From Echiichthys vipera (taxonomy: Eukaryota; Chordata; Actinopteri; Perciformes; Trachinidae): DNA of 64,000 bases. The stretch spans positions 15,321,634 through 15,385,633 of the forward strand of contig OY829651.1 in the NCBI GenBank assembly GCA_963691815.1. The letters run 5' to 3'. The position numbers and the translations under genes are program-made. Each line of letters begins with the position of its first letter. Position 1 is the first letter of the stretch. Below, in pieces: positions 14,221 to 26,449 of the stretch. The notes under the pieces are model-generated. The model was not told the DNA's origin. It was given only the letters and a program-made list of their open reading frames with translations, and did not search any database.

Positions 14221-16635
14221 ATGACCCCACCTTAATTTTTTTTTACTCCACAGCACCCACTATACCTGCCCCACCTGGCCTCTCCCTCCTGCTGGGTTTC
14301 TGCCATGAGCTGAGACATCCCGCCTCCACTTACTTAGCTGGAGGGTGCAGGGTTGGGCCGTAGCTTCTCACCGCTGTTTTTTTTTTTGAGGGGGGTTTAG
14401 TTGGGGTGGAGGTGGAGGGTCGCTCCAGGGCCTGGGATGAGGTTGATTTATGAGTTAATCAATCGGTCGTCCGTGTGAGTGAGCAAAACCGCAGAGGTGT
14501 GTGAGCTCTTTCATGTCACTGTCTGTGCTTGTTGACTTAGTCCCTTAGGAAAACACCAGGAGCTGTCATTCCCCATGTTGCTCAGCTCTCCCTGACATGT
14601 TTTCAAAAGCCATTAGGGAGAAAATGGGGCTTGGTGTTCATTCATCTGATGGTTGAATGGCTTGTATGGGTGGATGTGTGTGTCTCGGATGCCTTACAGA
14701 AGTCTCACCTGACCATGAAAAGTAGTGTTAGGACACCTGTGCGTAAGGGAAATTTTAGCCTCAGAAACAAACTCAAGCCTTGATTTATTATGTCAACTTA
14801 TCAACTTTGTTTGGGTAATGTGACAGCAAACAACTTTCCAACATGACTTACACACCCGGCAGACTCAGAGCGACATCCCACTGGAGTTATCTTCCTCACC
14901 TGTTGAAATGTTGCCCAATATCCACATAACTGATTTGGTCTGCAAGCTCTTGAGAAAATACCTTTGGCTCCTTCGCTTGATAGATGATGAGAGATGATGT
15001 AAAAGATGTTAGGGACAATTAGACCGAGTGCAGATTTCTATCTCTAATTACCTCAAATTTGAGTGTCATGTTCAGATTTGTCCCGCGTCAAATCCAATAA
15101 AAACTCAACCGTTGGCTCAGTTTGTTGTGAGGCTTGGTCAGCAACTTCAAATCTTAAATCCACGCATATTACAAGTAGAGGTCGACTGATAGTACGAACG
15201 ATAGTTTGGAGCAGGAAAAAGCCCATTATCAGCTTATAATTACCCTATTACCAGAATAGACCCAATCACAATGTTTGTTTACATAAATAAAACAATTCAA
15301 CGCCGCTAAGCAAATGTGGGCGAGGAACAAATACATTCATTTCATTAATCTAAAATGCATGTTTGATGTTTATCTTATTCATAATAACACTTTCACTAAA
15401 GTGAGGCTGGAGACCTAATTTACCTGTTTGACACCACCCAATACGAGCAGTTAGTCCGACCGCCAGTGAGATGTCGTTGTTTGTAACGCTACACTTGATT
15501 ATATATCTTTAAGTGTTACAGTTAAGGCTGAGAAAAACAACAGAAATGAACAAACTTGCAGAATTTTTAAAACGTAAATCAACTGCCATTTCTGTAGTAC
15601 CTGGAAGGGATTTGTTGCTACTGCATCGACACAGGGATTCGGTCTTTCATGCATTGTTAGTTTTTCATGGAGTGGAGAATTGCTTTCTGAAGAACATTGA
15701 AACAGGTCAATAACGTCTTTATGACTGGAGCGCATTAGGATGCCAATGCTCTCCACTGAACTTTTATTCATGGCTCAAACCGTCTGAATAAGCTTCTTTT
15801 GTGTGAACATTTCCAAAACGTTGGTATCCAATCTAAAATTTAGATAGTTCATCCCATGCACACTCAGATAATCTCAGCAAAAGTTTCCCTCAAGTGATCA
15901 GATATGGCTCATACTTGCTCGACTTGCATTTATGTATGGCTAGCCAAATTAAAGCTAGCTGAACAGAGACAGCATGCTTTGTCGACCCTTTTGTGGTATC
16001 CGTCTGTCTCTTTGCTCTGGCTCGTCTGTCTCGCCAACATTTGCATTAACGTATGCTTGTATGTGTATGTAGCAGAAAGTGATGAAAAGAGAAAACAAGC
16101 GAGAGCTACTTTAAAGGAGGCAGAAAGACAGAGGCAGATGACAGGCTGATGATAGAGCAGACGTTTGATGGCATCTAATAAGTCTGATAACTGACAGGCA
16201 TCCTGGCAAAAGCACAGACGCACAAATTCAAAACAGAGGGGGGGAAGCGAATCAGAGGGAGATAAACACACAATCCTAACACAAGGTATATTTCAGCACC
16301 TTTGTTCCCCAAGCCAAGCTATCCTGAGGTGATTCCAGCAGTTATAGCCAGGAACTTCCCTCGCGCATTTGTTTTGCTCATTTCATGACAATCATATTCC
16401 TCCCCATCCCTCGTAAAGTTTCATTTATGATTAATGGCTGCAGTTGTGTGTGAGCAAAACGTTTTTTTCCTCTCATTTCTTTTCCCCGAGGCCTTGGGTG
16501 GGAGTCAATGAGGCGTTTTACATGTTGCTGTGTCGCGGTCTACATTACATGTTTGACGTGTCACGGTTTGTTAGACACTAAAATGCCTGTTTTGGACCAG
16601 CTGTCCACCCACACCAGGAGGACTTACAGTGCTCG

Positions 16636-16636
<1 letters not shown>
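14220..16636. other. Intergenic, no gene recognised
   Basis: Mixed sequence. A segment near 15180-15240 (AGAGGTCGACTGATAG) resembles the start of a known teleost dispersed repeat. 16290-16500 is repeat-free and of balanced composition, a possible conserved non-coding block. Confidence 0.4.

Positions 16637-16706
<70 letters not shown>
16637..16706 (+). repeat. Compound (CT)n(CA)n microsatellite
   Basis: CT units to about 16670, then CA units to 16706. Confidence 0.96.
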
Positions 16707-16708
<2 letters not shown>

Positions 16709-19700
16709 TCATCCTGCTCTGCGACCTGAAAATGGGAGAAGGGTGCGAAAGGTAAATAGAAAGCTTTTAAACTGTCTGCGGTACGCACAAAGACAAGAGA
16801 TTATGGAAGAACTACAGACTCGCTCACACACGCACACACATACACATACACGGCATAGTTGCACACTTGTTTATGTCACTTAGAAAGAGAGACGTTGACT
16901 TACATTTATTCCATGGAGACCTACCCTATAATCTCAACCCTACATGCCTTAACCTTAAAAATAAGTTTAGGGATATTCTGTATTTTTCAAATATATTTGT
17001 AATTATATCTGTAATTGTCAAATATAATGAAATTAGCCTCACTGATGCACTGAATGATGAGAAAAAACGATCACATTTGTTTTTGACATATATGTTTCTA
17101 ATTAAAGTCTGCATGGGGAGGAGGTCGGGTGGATGTGTCAAACTACTTAATTTAGGGACAATTACACTGAGTGAGTAACTTACGTAACTTGTAACTTATG
17201 TACAACTTATGAACATAAGTTAAGTACCTTGCATAGCTACATTATGTACAGTAAGTGAACAACGTCCTGTGTGAAACCAAAATGTTGACTTAAAAGATGC
17301 ACTTATTTCAATGCAACATCTTCTCTTAAACCTGACCACGTAGTTTTGTTTTAACCCACATAAAACTGTGCCTAACGCTCGTACAAGACGTTTAATCATG
17401 GACTAAAATATATTTCCCTCAAACTTAGTTGATCATTTAGTTTAACTGAATGGCAACCTCATTTTTAAGGGTACACGGTTGATTGAACACACAGATACAT
17501 TTTTATTCTCACCTCTCCGGTGTCTTATTCACACACTCGTTCAAGGCTTCATCTTTTGCTCTACAATCACTTTTTTTATTTTTTCTCTCTCACAGTGCAC
17601 CATTTCAAAAGCGTAGGAAAAACCAAATATTTTCCTGTTCCAGGCCTGGAAAGTACACAGTGCATATCTTTTTACGGTCCTCACGGTAATATGATGCTAT
17701 TTCTTCATTCCGTCACGCTGTCTGAGTTTTCTTTAATTCCTTTTTGTTCTTTTACCATTTGAGCACATTAAGACAAGACTGGAACAAGACAAACTCCAGC
17801 AAGACATGCGTGCTTGTGTCTGGCTGGAAGAATGGAGGATGAGCAAGAGAGAAACGTTTAGAGAAAGAGAATCTGGATGGTTGAATGACTCTGGATGGTT
17901 TTGATTCACATCCTATTTGTGACACCAGTTTGATGTTTGACAGAGATCTCAACTCTCTAACCTGCAGAACCTCCAAAGGCATTCAGAGGAGACATTCCCA
18001 CAGTGCCGAGTCTCTGTTTCTCTCAGTGCTGGCAGCTTGAATACAGAGCGTTTTTACATCTTGAATATTTAAAAAAAAGAATAACCCCACAGCTGGCATG
18101 CAACCCTGCCATGCAAGTATTTACTACTAGGAGCAAGAATATTCAAAGGGATCCGAAACAAGTTGTTTTGAATAAGTTTGTGCTTTCATGTTGGGTTTTC
18201 TGGTCGATGGAACAAAGATCAGATGCACTGGTCAGTTTTGCCCTTGAGTCCCTTGGTTCTATGTGACAGTCAAAATGAATCTCTCGGCAGAGAGCTCTGC
18301 AGGAGCTGAAATAATGAGTGACTAGAATTAGATTTTGTGCAACGTGCCCCAGCTTGATTGACACATTCTACAATCAAATCAAAGTGCTGACAGCTGGGAC
18401 TGATTTCCCACAACTGTTGTGGTTTAGGGACAGGGAACCCAACAAAAGCAAAATACAGAGAAACCCAGAAAAACCGAGACAGAGCTCGAAATGAAGGCAA
18501 AGAATGGGACTACTTTATTCCTTGACGTCACATGAGATTATAATTTGGAGCTTGGGTGCTATTTGTTTTCGATTAGACTGACGGTTGTCATTTTTGACAC
18601 GAGGAGGGCGACTGAAAAGTAGGAAATTGAACTTTACCGCAGAGATGCTCAGACAACAGTCCACAGCAGCTGCAGTTAGCCAAGGCAGCAAGACAGCCAT
18701 TTATTTATTATTTTGAGTTGTCTTTACAGTTCTCAGATCCTACAAGTGGAAGCTTAGGTGGAGCACTTTGGGCGGCTTTATTTTTTTTTGCAAGCTGAAA
18801 GCTACTAAAAAGCTCGGTAAAGCTGGGGGGAATGCAGTGTTGGAGGATACACACTTGCCACATATGTATTGCATAATTCATGAAGACGTAACCCAGAGGA
18901 GCTGCATGTAAGAACTCAAATGTCAGAATCAGTTGGACCAGACATTAAATGAATTCACAGCCAGCGTGGGCGTGTTGACGGTACACCGCAACACCGTAAG
19001 AAGAAAAACATCCGAGGGTGAAGAAGAAGAGGGATGTGCACAGAGACGGCAATGAAAAAGTCTAACTGGAGAAACAACGAGATTTAGGAACTCAAGGCAA
19101 GAGACTCCATTGCTTACGACCAAATGACGAACCGGCTACGCAACCGTGGGATAATCCACGTCATGTCCTGCATCCTGCATGCTCTACTCAGTATTTCAAT
19201 ACAGCATTTTATACGGAAAGTCTCCTGTTGTGTGCTACATGTGTGAAAGGGCAACTACGGAAAACATCTGCGCTTGATTTTTTTGGACATTGTCCTGATT
19301 TATCAATCTATAGATAAGTAGACATAAAAAATGTGTGAATTGATTAGAAGAACTTTAAGGGTTCAGTTTTCAGTTCAACCATGTCTAAAGACAAAAGCTG
19401 CAATACCTGTTTCAAATGACCGCACTTATCATAGCCTCTGCACCGCATCGCTCTCCAAGAGTTCTGCATATTTTCTGTCTCTGTAGTCTCAACACAGGGA
19501 ATCATACAAATGGGGATAACAGCACAGTGTCTTCTCAATGGCCTTCCTTGTGTTGCACTCAGATGTACACACGTTCATGCAGCATTTCTGCATGCTTGTT
19601 CGTATGGAAGAGTGATCCCACCTCTGCTCTCTTCCTGAAGTTTCTTCCTTTTTTTTTCTTGTTAAAGACATTTTTTGGACGGAGATAGATGATGTCTTGT

Positions 19701-22700
19701 GCTGTACATAAAAGACAGCCTGAGCACTTAGTTTGAAGCATACTGAGACCTTTACTTTGACGCATATGATTCTAACAAAGGTCAGAGTGTAGAGTTGACT
19801 CAGTCACTGTTGATTTAAATGCAACAATGAGGTCGCAGTCTCCTTGAATCCTGACGAGTACTTTTGGTGCCATCTCAAAGCTCATGCGTATTCACAACAT
19901 TTCTACAAAGAAACTCAAGTTTGGCATTTTTTAATGATTTCCCTCTGCTGCAAATTTAGAAAATAACAGCGAAAAAAAACAAGAATTCAACCGTGGCTGT
20001 TGAGACCGTAAAAAGGGAAACATGATGAGTGTTAAGAATGGCGAGAAAGGGATTTGAGGTTAAACATGAAATCAGGGGCTCAAAAAACATCTGACACAAA
20101 CATGTATTTTCTTAACCTACGCGGGACCCATCTTTCCTTCTCCCTCTCTAAAGCTCTTGGTGAAGTTTCATTAAAGTATGCTTTTAAGTTAATGCAAGAT
20201 CTTATCACGCATCTCCACTCAGCTCAACTCCTATTTCTGCCTCTCTCGCTTCGTTTGATATCACTTCTAATCTACTTCCTTCAACTGTTTCCCACTGCCT
20301 CGCTAAATCCTCCCTCAACCCCCCTTCACATACACCTTTTCTCTCCCTCCGTTGCTTTCTCTGATTTACTCAGCCTGCTGCGAGGCACTCATTATCTACT
20401 CGACGTTATGGAGTTCCTTAAAAGGCAGAAATAGAAGAGGGGTAATACTTGAGGCCTGAGACACTAAGACCTCCACCATTCTCTCCTCCTCCTTCAATCC
20501 ATCTTTTGTTTTGCCTTTCACTCCCATCCCTCCGTCCACAGTTTGTGTTACACCGGTAGCCCTGTTTCTTTCTCTGCTCGTCTTGATGTTTTTTTTCCCT
20601 GGCTCATCCATCATGTGCTGTCGCCGGCGGTTGTGACGCTGTCATGTAATTATCTCGTATTTATGCGAATATGCTTGTCCTGTAAAGTGCTGCGTGGGTT
20701 TATGCGCACTCAGGGTTCCTTTGACTCCATGCCCCTGACTTGAAAAGCTCCATGTCATAATTCAAGCCAGAGGGAGACGTTTGATTGGCCCGCAGGCCCA
20801 ACGGCACAGAAGGATCTCTTTGAGTTTTCACCGCTCTGAGTGGTGGCTGTCATTTTCAGTCAAACAATGAATGTGCTAATACTTTTAGGTACCTACTTGT
20901 CTCACAGGATACAAATGCACCATAAGCAGTTTAGAAGGATACATTTTATTATTGGTCTTTCAGTGCTGTGCAAACATACAGTTTCAATTTGAGGAGCCAC
21001 AGTGGGAGACTAACCCCTAACCACAGCACGGCTGGTGCCATGCTCTGCCCACTGAGCTTCAGAGCAGGAGCGTGCACACAAACAGCAGGGAGGGTAATCA
21101 GGGCCTACACCCAGTGCCCTGAAGGTCCAAATGCCTCTCGAAAGCATATCAAGCCACATTCAACCTGGACTCCATTTTCACATCTTCTTTCAATTCTGAC
21201 CAAAGCCTTATTTGCTTATAATAAATCTCTGTACATCTTTCCTGCCAGCATGTCTGGCTCCTCGCTCCAAGAGAACAACTCAACATCTCCCAGGGCTTGC
21301 TTGATCTGCATGATAGATGATGCAAAAATGTTAAAAGTCAAACAAAAATGTCAATTTTCTTCACTTTTTGCATAAGGAAACATACTCTGTAATGCGGCTA
21401 TTGTGGACAGTTTTCCACTTTTCAAAAGAGAATAAACCAGTTTTTAGGACTCGTGTGGAAACAGCTTTTAAATGGAGAAGACCAAGTTTGTGTTTCACGA
21501 CCAAGCTAATCTATCCTAGTTAGCCTGATTCCACTAGACTTGTGCCATTCAAGTTTCCTGCACACTAAGTGTTGTGTGTGTCCCATATAATGCAAAGGAG
21601 GAGGTCTTAGCTCTCTTTAATGTGGTGATGGCAAAACTTACAGCAGCAGATTGCCCTGCAACGGAGGCTACCAATAGTCACACCAAATAAATAGCCCAAA
21701 TGAGCAGGGCCACATGCCCAACGGCACAGAAGTGTAGGCCTTTAGCTTCTTTTAAATCAGCTGAATCTTCTGTATTAGTGGTAATATTTGATTTTATTTA
21801 GGTGCACTGGCGATCTTGGTATAAAAATTCCAGTCGGGGCCACACAATATTCACAAGAAAAAGTAATGATGTAATCCAAACATAAAATAGATATGTATTA
21901 AATTGAACCCTACTCACACAACCAACAAACAAGTGTTGTGTGCGAGTGAGTGGGGAGATGAGTGTGATTGCTGGGACCAATACATCACCAATACCAAATA
22001 ATACCATCTAAAATTACACAAACAATGAAAATCTGATTGCATCTTGCCATAATAACATTAGGAACACCAAAGGACAGTATTGTTGTTGACCTCTCGATAT
22101 CTAATAGCCTACTCACTACCAGAACAACACCATGCATGGAATGAGGTGCAGCTTTTACCAAGAGTTATGTCTGTAAACACATCCGTAGGCAATAGGACAA
22201 GATTTTGGTCTCAGAAGTGTCCTGGTGTCCGTTTGTGTATTGACCAATAACGTTTAAGTGGGCTTTGGTTGCATGAAGGTAAACAGTCCGAGTGTGGTGC
22301 AAAAAGGGCAGATTGCATGGCCAAATTGTCATCTTAGAACCCATTGTCGATCATCTGACTACAATTTAGCTTTTTATTTAATTAAAAGAAAATAATCTGG
22401 ATTCATGCAAATATCTGTTTATAGAGATTAGCCAAAATTTCGCACATGCATGAAACAGATCGGGTTTCCTGTACAGATCGGGCAGCCATTTTGCACCCAG
22501 ACGCTAAATCATCGTCAGACTGATAACTGATGGGTTTCGTCATGCCAAGAGTTGGATTCAGATATTCAGGTTTTCCCACTCTGCATGAAATGAACGTGGC
22601 AAGATGTTAAACTTTCATGCCCATGTACACAGACAGAGACTGCACCAATGCAAGTATCAGTACAAACATGATCAGTGACCAAAGATTCACCCCACTGAAG

Positions 22701-23863
22701 AACAAAACTGTAGGAGGTTTAATCACACCAGACAGGTTACAGATTACAATTTTGAGTCGAATCAAACACCAAAGATGACTAATTTCATAGAGAGAGAGTG
22801 AATATATTTTATTTTATTTTCATGCTTTGACAACATTGTTGTTTATGCCGATAAAGCCTTTTGAAATGAAAGGCAAATGAACTGCGGTAGTTTTGTTACC
22901 CATTATTATCTGTCTGTCTGTGGACAGATTTTGTAGCATTACAAATGTGCAAGATACAGACACAATCCTTTACAGGGGTGTAGCTGAGATCAAAGTGAAG
23001 GCCATGATCAAATATGGGTGTGGTCCGATCAATGGCGCCGGAAGTAGGGGGGTGGCAAGTAGAGAAGGGGCCATTACGTCGCTGTCCCAATTTGGCGCCG
23101 CAGCTGGTGTGATCCCATCACAAGATGGATGGTCTCTAGTGTGCGAGCTGCTTTTGGGGTGGATTTTTGGTAAACCCATTAATCTTACAGTATTGACAGA
23201 CAACACCCACTTAAAGAAGATGTTGGAAGTTGAAGTGAAGTAACTAACGAGATATCAGGCAGAATCGGTGCAATGAAGAATAATGGTTAAATACGTTCCA
23301 AGTTGGATTAAGCAACAGAGTTATATGGCTTCAATACTGAGAAGAAGTACAAAAGCCTCCAACTGGAAGGGAAAACTGGAGCCAGGGTGATGTGTCAAAA
23401 AGATGTATTCATGCTCGTTTTTTTGTGTTTGAGGAGAGCACTGGATTACATTAAGGAGAAAGCTCCTGCTCAAAATCTTACCAGAGGGTAAATAACCTCA
23501 CTGGAAACTGTTTTGTTTCAGCCCACCGTACAGTTTCCTAAATGATTGGCCAGTAGTTAAAGAGGTTAAATAGACTTCTCTTGTAAAAAGTAGAACCATG
23601 CTGTTTTTATAGGCCTCTGTTGCCCTCCTGTGGCGAGCAGCGAGCGTTACTATTAGCGGTTCATGACTCCTTAGGAGCCGTGAGTGTGTTTGACCACCTG
23701 TGTGTAGTTTTGAGCTGAGAAGAATGATGTGTTATGGTATTCTGCTAATGGAATCATGGGATTAGATATGTTTTATGTTTCAGGTACCGTGAGACTCGCC
23801 CGCTCCCCTGCCAACCCACCAACCGTCTTCACAGTAATGAAAATTAAGACCACATTGAGTTTG

Positions 23864-23870
<7 letters not shown>
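16707..23870. other. Intergenic, no gene recognised
   Basis: Seven kilobases without a coding frame, splice-paired exon or RNA gene that I could support. The longest + ORF, near 20054-20434, is pyrimidine-rich and lacks family features. 20620-20870 is repeat-free with an octamer-like ATGCGAAT. A 17-base word GCCCAACGGCACAGAAG occurs near 20796 and again near 21717. Confidence 0.5.
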
Positions 23871-23949
<79 letters not shown>

Positions 23950-23970
23950 TGTGTCTGTGTGTGTGTGTGT
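23871..23970 (+). repeat. (TG)n microsatellite
   Basis: About 100 bp of TG with a few variant units at the right end. Confidence 0.97.
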
Positions 23971-24115
23971 TCACTGATTACTGTCTGGACCTTATTTAAG
24001 TAGAAACAGATTGAAGAATGATAATTAGGCCTAATAAGATGGAATTTGCCTAACTATGTCAAACAGCAGCCGCATCACAGGGCTGCTTTTAAAGGGGCTT
24101 CAGGTCAACTGGAAC

Positions 24116-24215
<100 letters not shown>

Positions 24216-24789
24216 TACAAAAAGTCATATGAGGCCTATGATCACTCTTCCTGCTATTTCTTTCTAGTAAAAATTGACCAATACTGTGTGTTCTGAGACA
24301 CATTTCCTGCATGCTTTACATAAACTTAAAGGTAACTAAAGAACAGAGATCTGTTCAGCGCGTGGATCGATTTCTATGTAAAGGAGGGTTAGCGCAACAC
24401 AGATCTGCTTCATAACTGATAATAATAGTCATTTATAAACAACAATCTAGCCAATTTACAAGCAAGACCATCTTCGGGAGTCTGGATGTATTAGGTGACG
24501 TTATCCAGTAAAGACAGTACTTTGCTATTTTAGCTGGCTAATAATCTATCCGTGTTTAGCAAGCTACTATTAGATAAGCTTAGTCAGCTAAAACCGCAGT
24601 TTCAGAATAGCGTATATTTCACATGTTTTGCAGTAGCTCACCTGTCCAATAGGAAGAAAGCTAGCTTGGGGTCGAATGTCCTGCTGATGTTGACCCTAGT
24701 TTATAGTTTGACATTTTGGGGAATCTTATTTTGCTTTATTGTCAAAAGTTAGATGAGAAGATAAACACCTCTCCCATGTCTGTATGTAA

Positions 24790-25390
24790 CCGGTTAGTTT
24801 AGCTGAGCACAAAGACTGGATGCAGAGGGGAAAAGCTGGACTCAAAATCTGCCTACGAGCACCTCAGAAAGTCACTGCACCTGAGCAAGAAAAAGTCGCA
24901 TGACGCCCTGCAAACTACGACTTGACGTAATTACACTTTGGTTTTACAGATTAAACAAACAGGATACAATTAATTTGACTTTTAGAGGTGGTATGTGGGT
25001 TTTGTAACCTCCGGACAGAGCTGTTGCCCCCTCTTCATGTTAAGCTAAACTACCTAGGTGCTGTAACTAGAGGACGAGTTAAACACTTAAATAAATGTTT
25101 AACTAATTATGTTCTGGACTATGTCTCGTCAGGGACCAGTTGCTGGGCAACCAGAGTCCAGGAAGCTACTCCTGAAATGATTGCATGCATTATCCCTCGT
25201 TAAAAAGCAAATTATAATTTTTACACCTCAGGTTTTGTATAGATTAAACAAATGATACATACAGTAATATGTTCATTAGTGAGCTTTAGAAATGATCAGG
25301 TTTCCCCTTGTTTCCAGTCTTTATGCTAAGCTAAGCTACCTGCTTGCTTGCTTTAGACTTTAAACAGACAGAAAGTGGCATTGATCTTCT
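24790..25390. repeat. Large imperfect inverted and direct repeat
   Basis: The left arm (GAGCACAAAGACTGGATGCA, near 24805) matches in reverse complement the right arm near 25310-25345 (TTTCCAGTCTTTATGCTAAG). A module starting at GATTAAACAAA occurs at about 24949 and again near 25243, each followed by a variant of CTAAGCTAAGC, so the right arm is duplicated. The centre holds GTTGCTGGGCAACC. I recall this layout as a common percomorph foldback repeat. Confidence 0.55.
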
Positions 25391-25499
25391 CTAGGTCTCA
25401 GCAAGAATACAGAATACCAGTAAGTGTACTTCCAAAAATCTAACTACAATAAACTACACTTTAAATTGTTAACCCAACACATCTCACATTGAGACTCGA

Positions 25500-25865
25500 T
25501 CTGTCATGGACTCCTGCTCCTCCTAACCCCACCCTCTCACTCATTCTGCCACACACCTGTTGCTCGTCAGCTTGTTTTCTCCTCAGTACTTAAGCCAGTC
25601 AGTTTGCCTTTGTTTTTTTCCGGATCTCAGTTTGTGTGCCTGCCTGCTTCTTAGCCGGCCTGTTTGTGCTATCGCTTTTTGACCTGTGCCTGTTACCTGT
25701 TGTGGATCTTGCCTGACGCCTCTGTACCTTTGCCTGGTAATCTCAAATGTTTGATTTTTGAAACGGACTCACTCCTGCCTCTGTTTTGTGATTCTGCGTG
25801 TTGGTCTTCTCTGACTTGTGACAAGATCAGTGAGGGTCTGAGAAAACATCATCTCTTGCCTCTTT
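25500..25865 (+). repeat. Dispersed repeat fragment, LTR- or 5'-end-like
   Basis: CT-rich sequence with phrases such as CACACCTGTTGCTCGTCAGC, TACTTAAGCCAGTCAG and GACCTGTGCCTGTTACC that resemble dispersed elements recalled from fish genomes. No terminal repeats or coding part were seen. Class uncertain. Confidence 0.35.
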
Positions 25866-25879
25866 AAGTCAAGTCTTAT

Positions 25880-26445
25880 TCCTCAACGCTCTCACAAAAA
25901 TGAATTTTTGGAGCAGACCTGACACATCTGAGAAACGTTGGCCATTACCATGAGAGAAAAGCACACAGATTTGAGAACCATGCCACAATACGATCAAAAA
26001 CAATCCCTCAACATTTCCAGAGGGACAGTGTTGACGCCTGTCAGTCTGGAAACTTTTCCAAAGGTTTGTTCCAGAAACTCCAGGGCTCCACCGAATCCCA
26101 GCCAACTATTAGGCAGTCTACAAGTGGAGAAACTGTGGGACAATAGTGAATCTTCCGAGAAGTGATTGTCCTGCCAGAAACTCCAAGAGCGAAGTATAAA
26201 ACTCATACAGGAAGTCAAAAACAACGTCTGTTTCAACATCCAGGGGTCTGCAGGATCCTTTTTGTCCTTGGCTTCAGTGAGCGTTCATGAATCCACCATC
26301 GATAAAGAAGCTGGAGAAAAATTTGATTCATGGCAGGGTACCAAGACAGAAACCACTGCTCGCTGGGAAGAAAAATGAACCCTTGTCTGAAGCTTGCCAA
26401 AAAGCACCTCAGTGATCCTTGAGAGTGAAACCCTTTTGGCAAACA
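25880..26445 (+). mobile_element. Degenerate Tc1/mariner-like transposon fragment
   Basis: Broken reading frames on the + strand retain pieces of a Tc1-type transposase N-terminal half. The clearest is IHGRVPRQKPLLAGKKN (encoded near 26325-26378), matching the conserved Tc1 segment HGRVxRxKPLL. It is followed by QKAPQ and a shifted VKPFWQ that correspond to the start of the catalytic region. Stops and frameshifts interrupt it, and the catalytic DDE part is missing after 26445. A fossil copy. Confidence 0.65.
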
Positions 26446-26449
26446 CACA

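Noticed and set aside
20054..20434. 126-codon + ORF
   Set aside because: Pyrimidine-rich, no recognisable domain, no splice sites in a gene-like arrangement.
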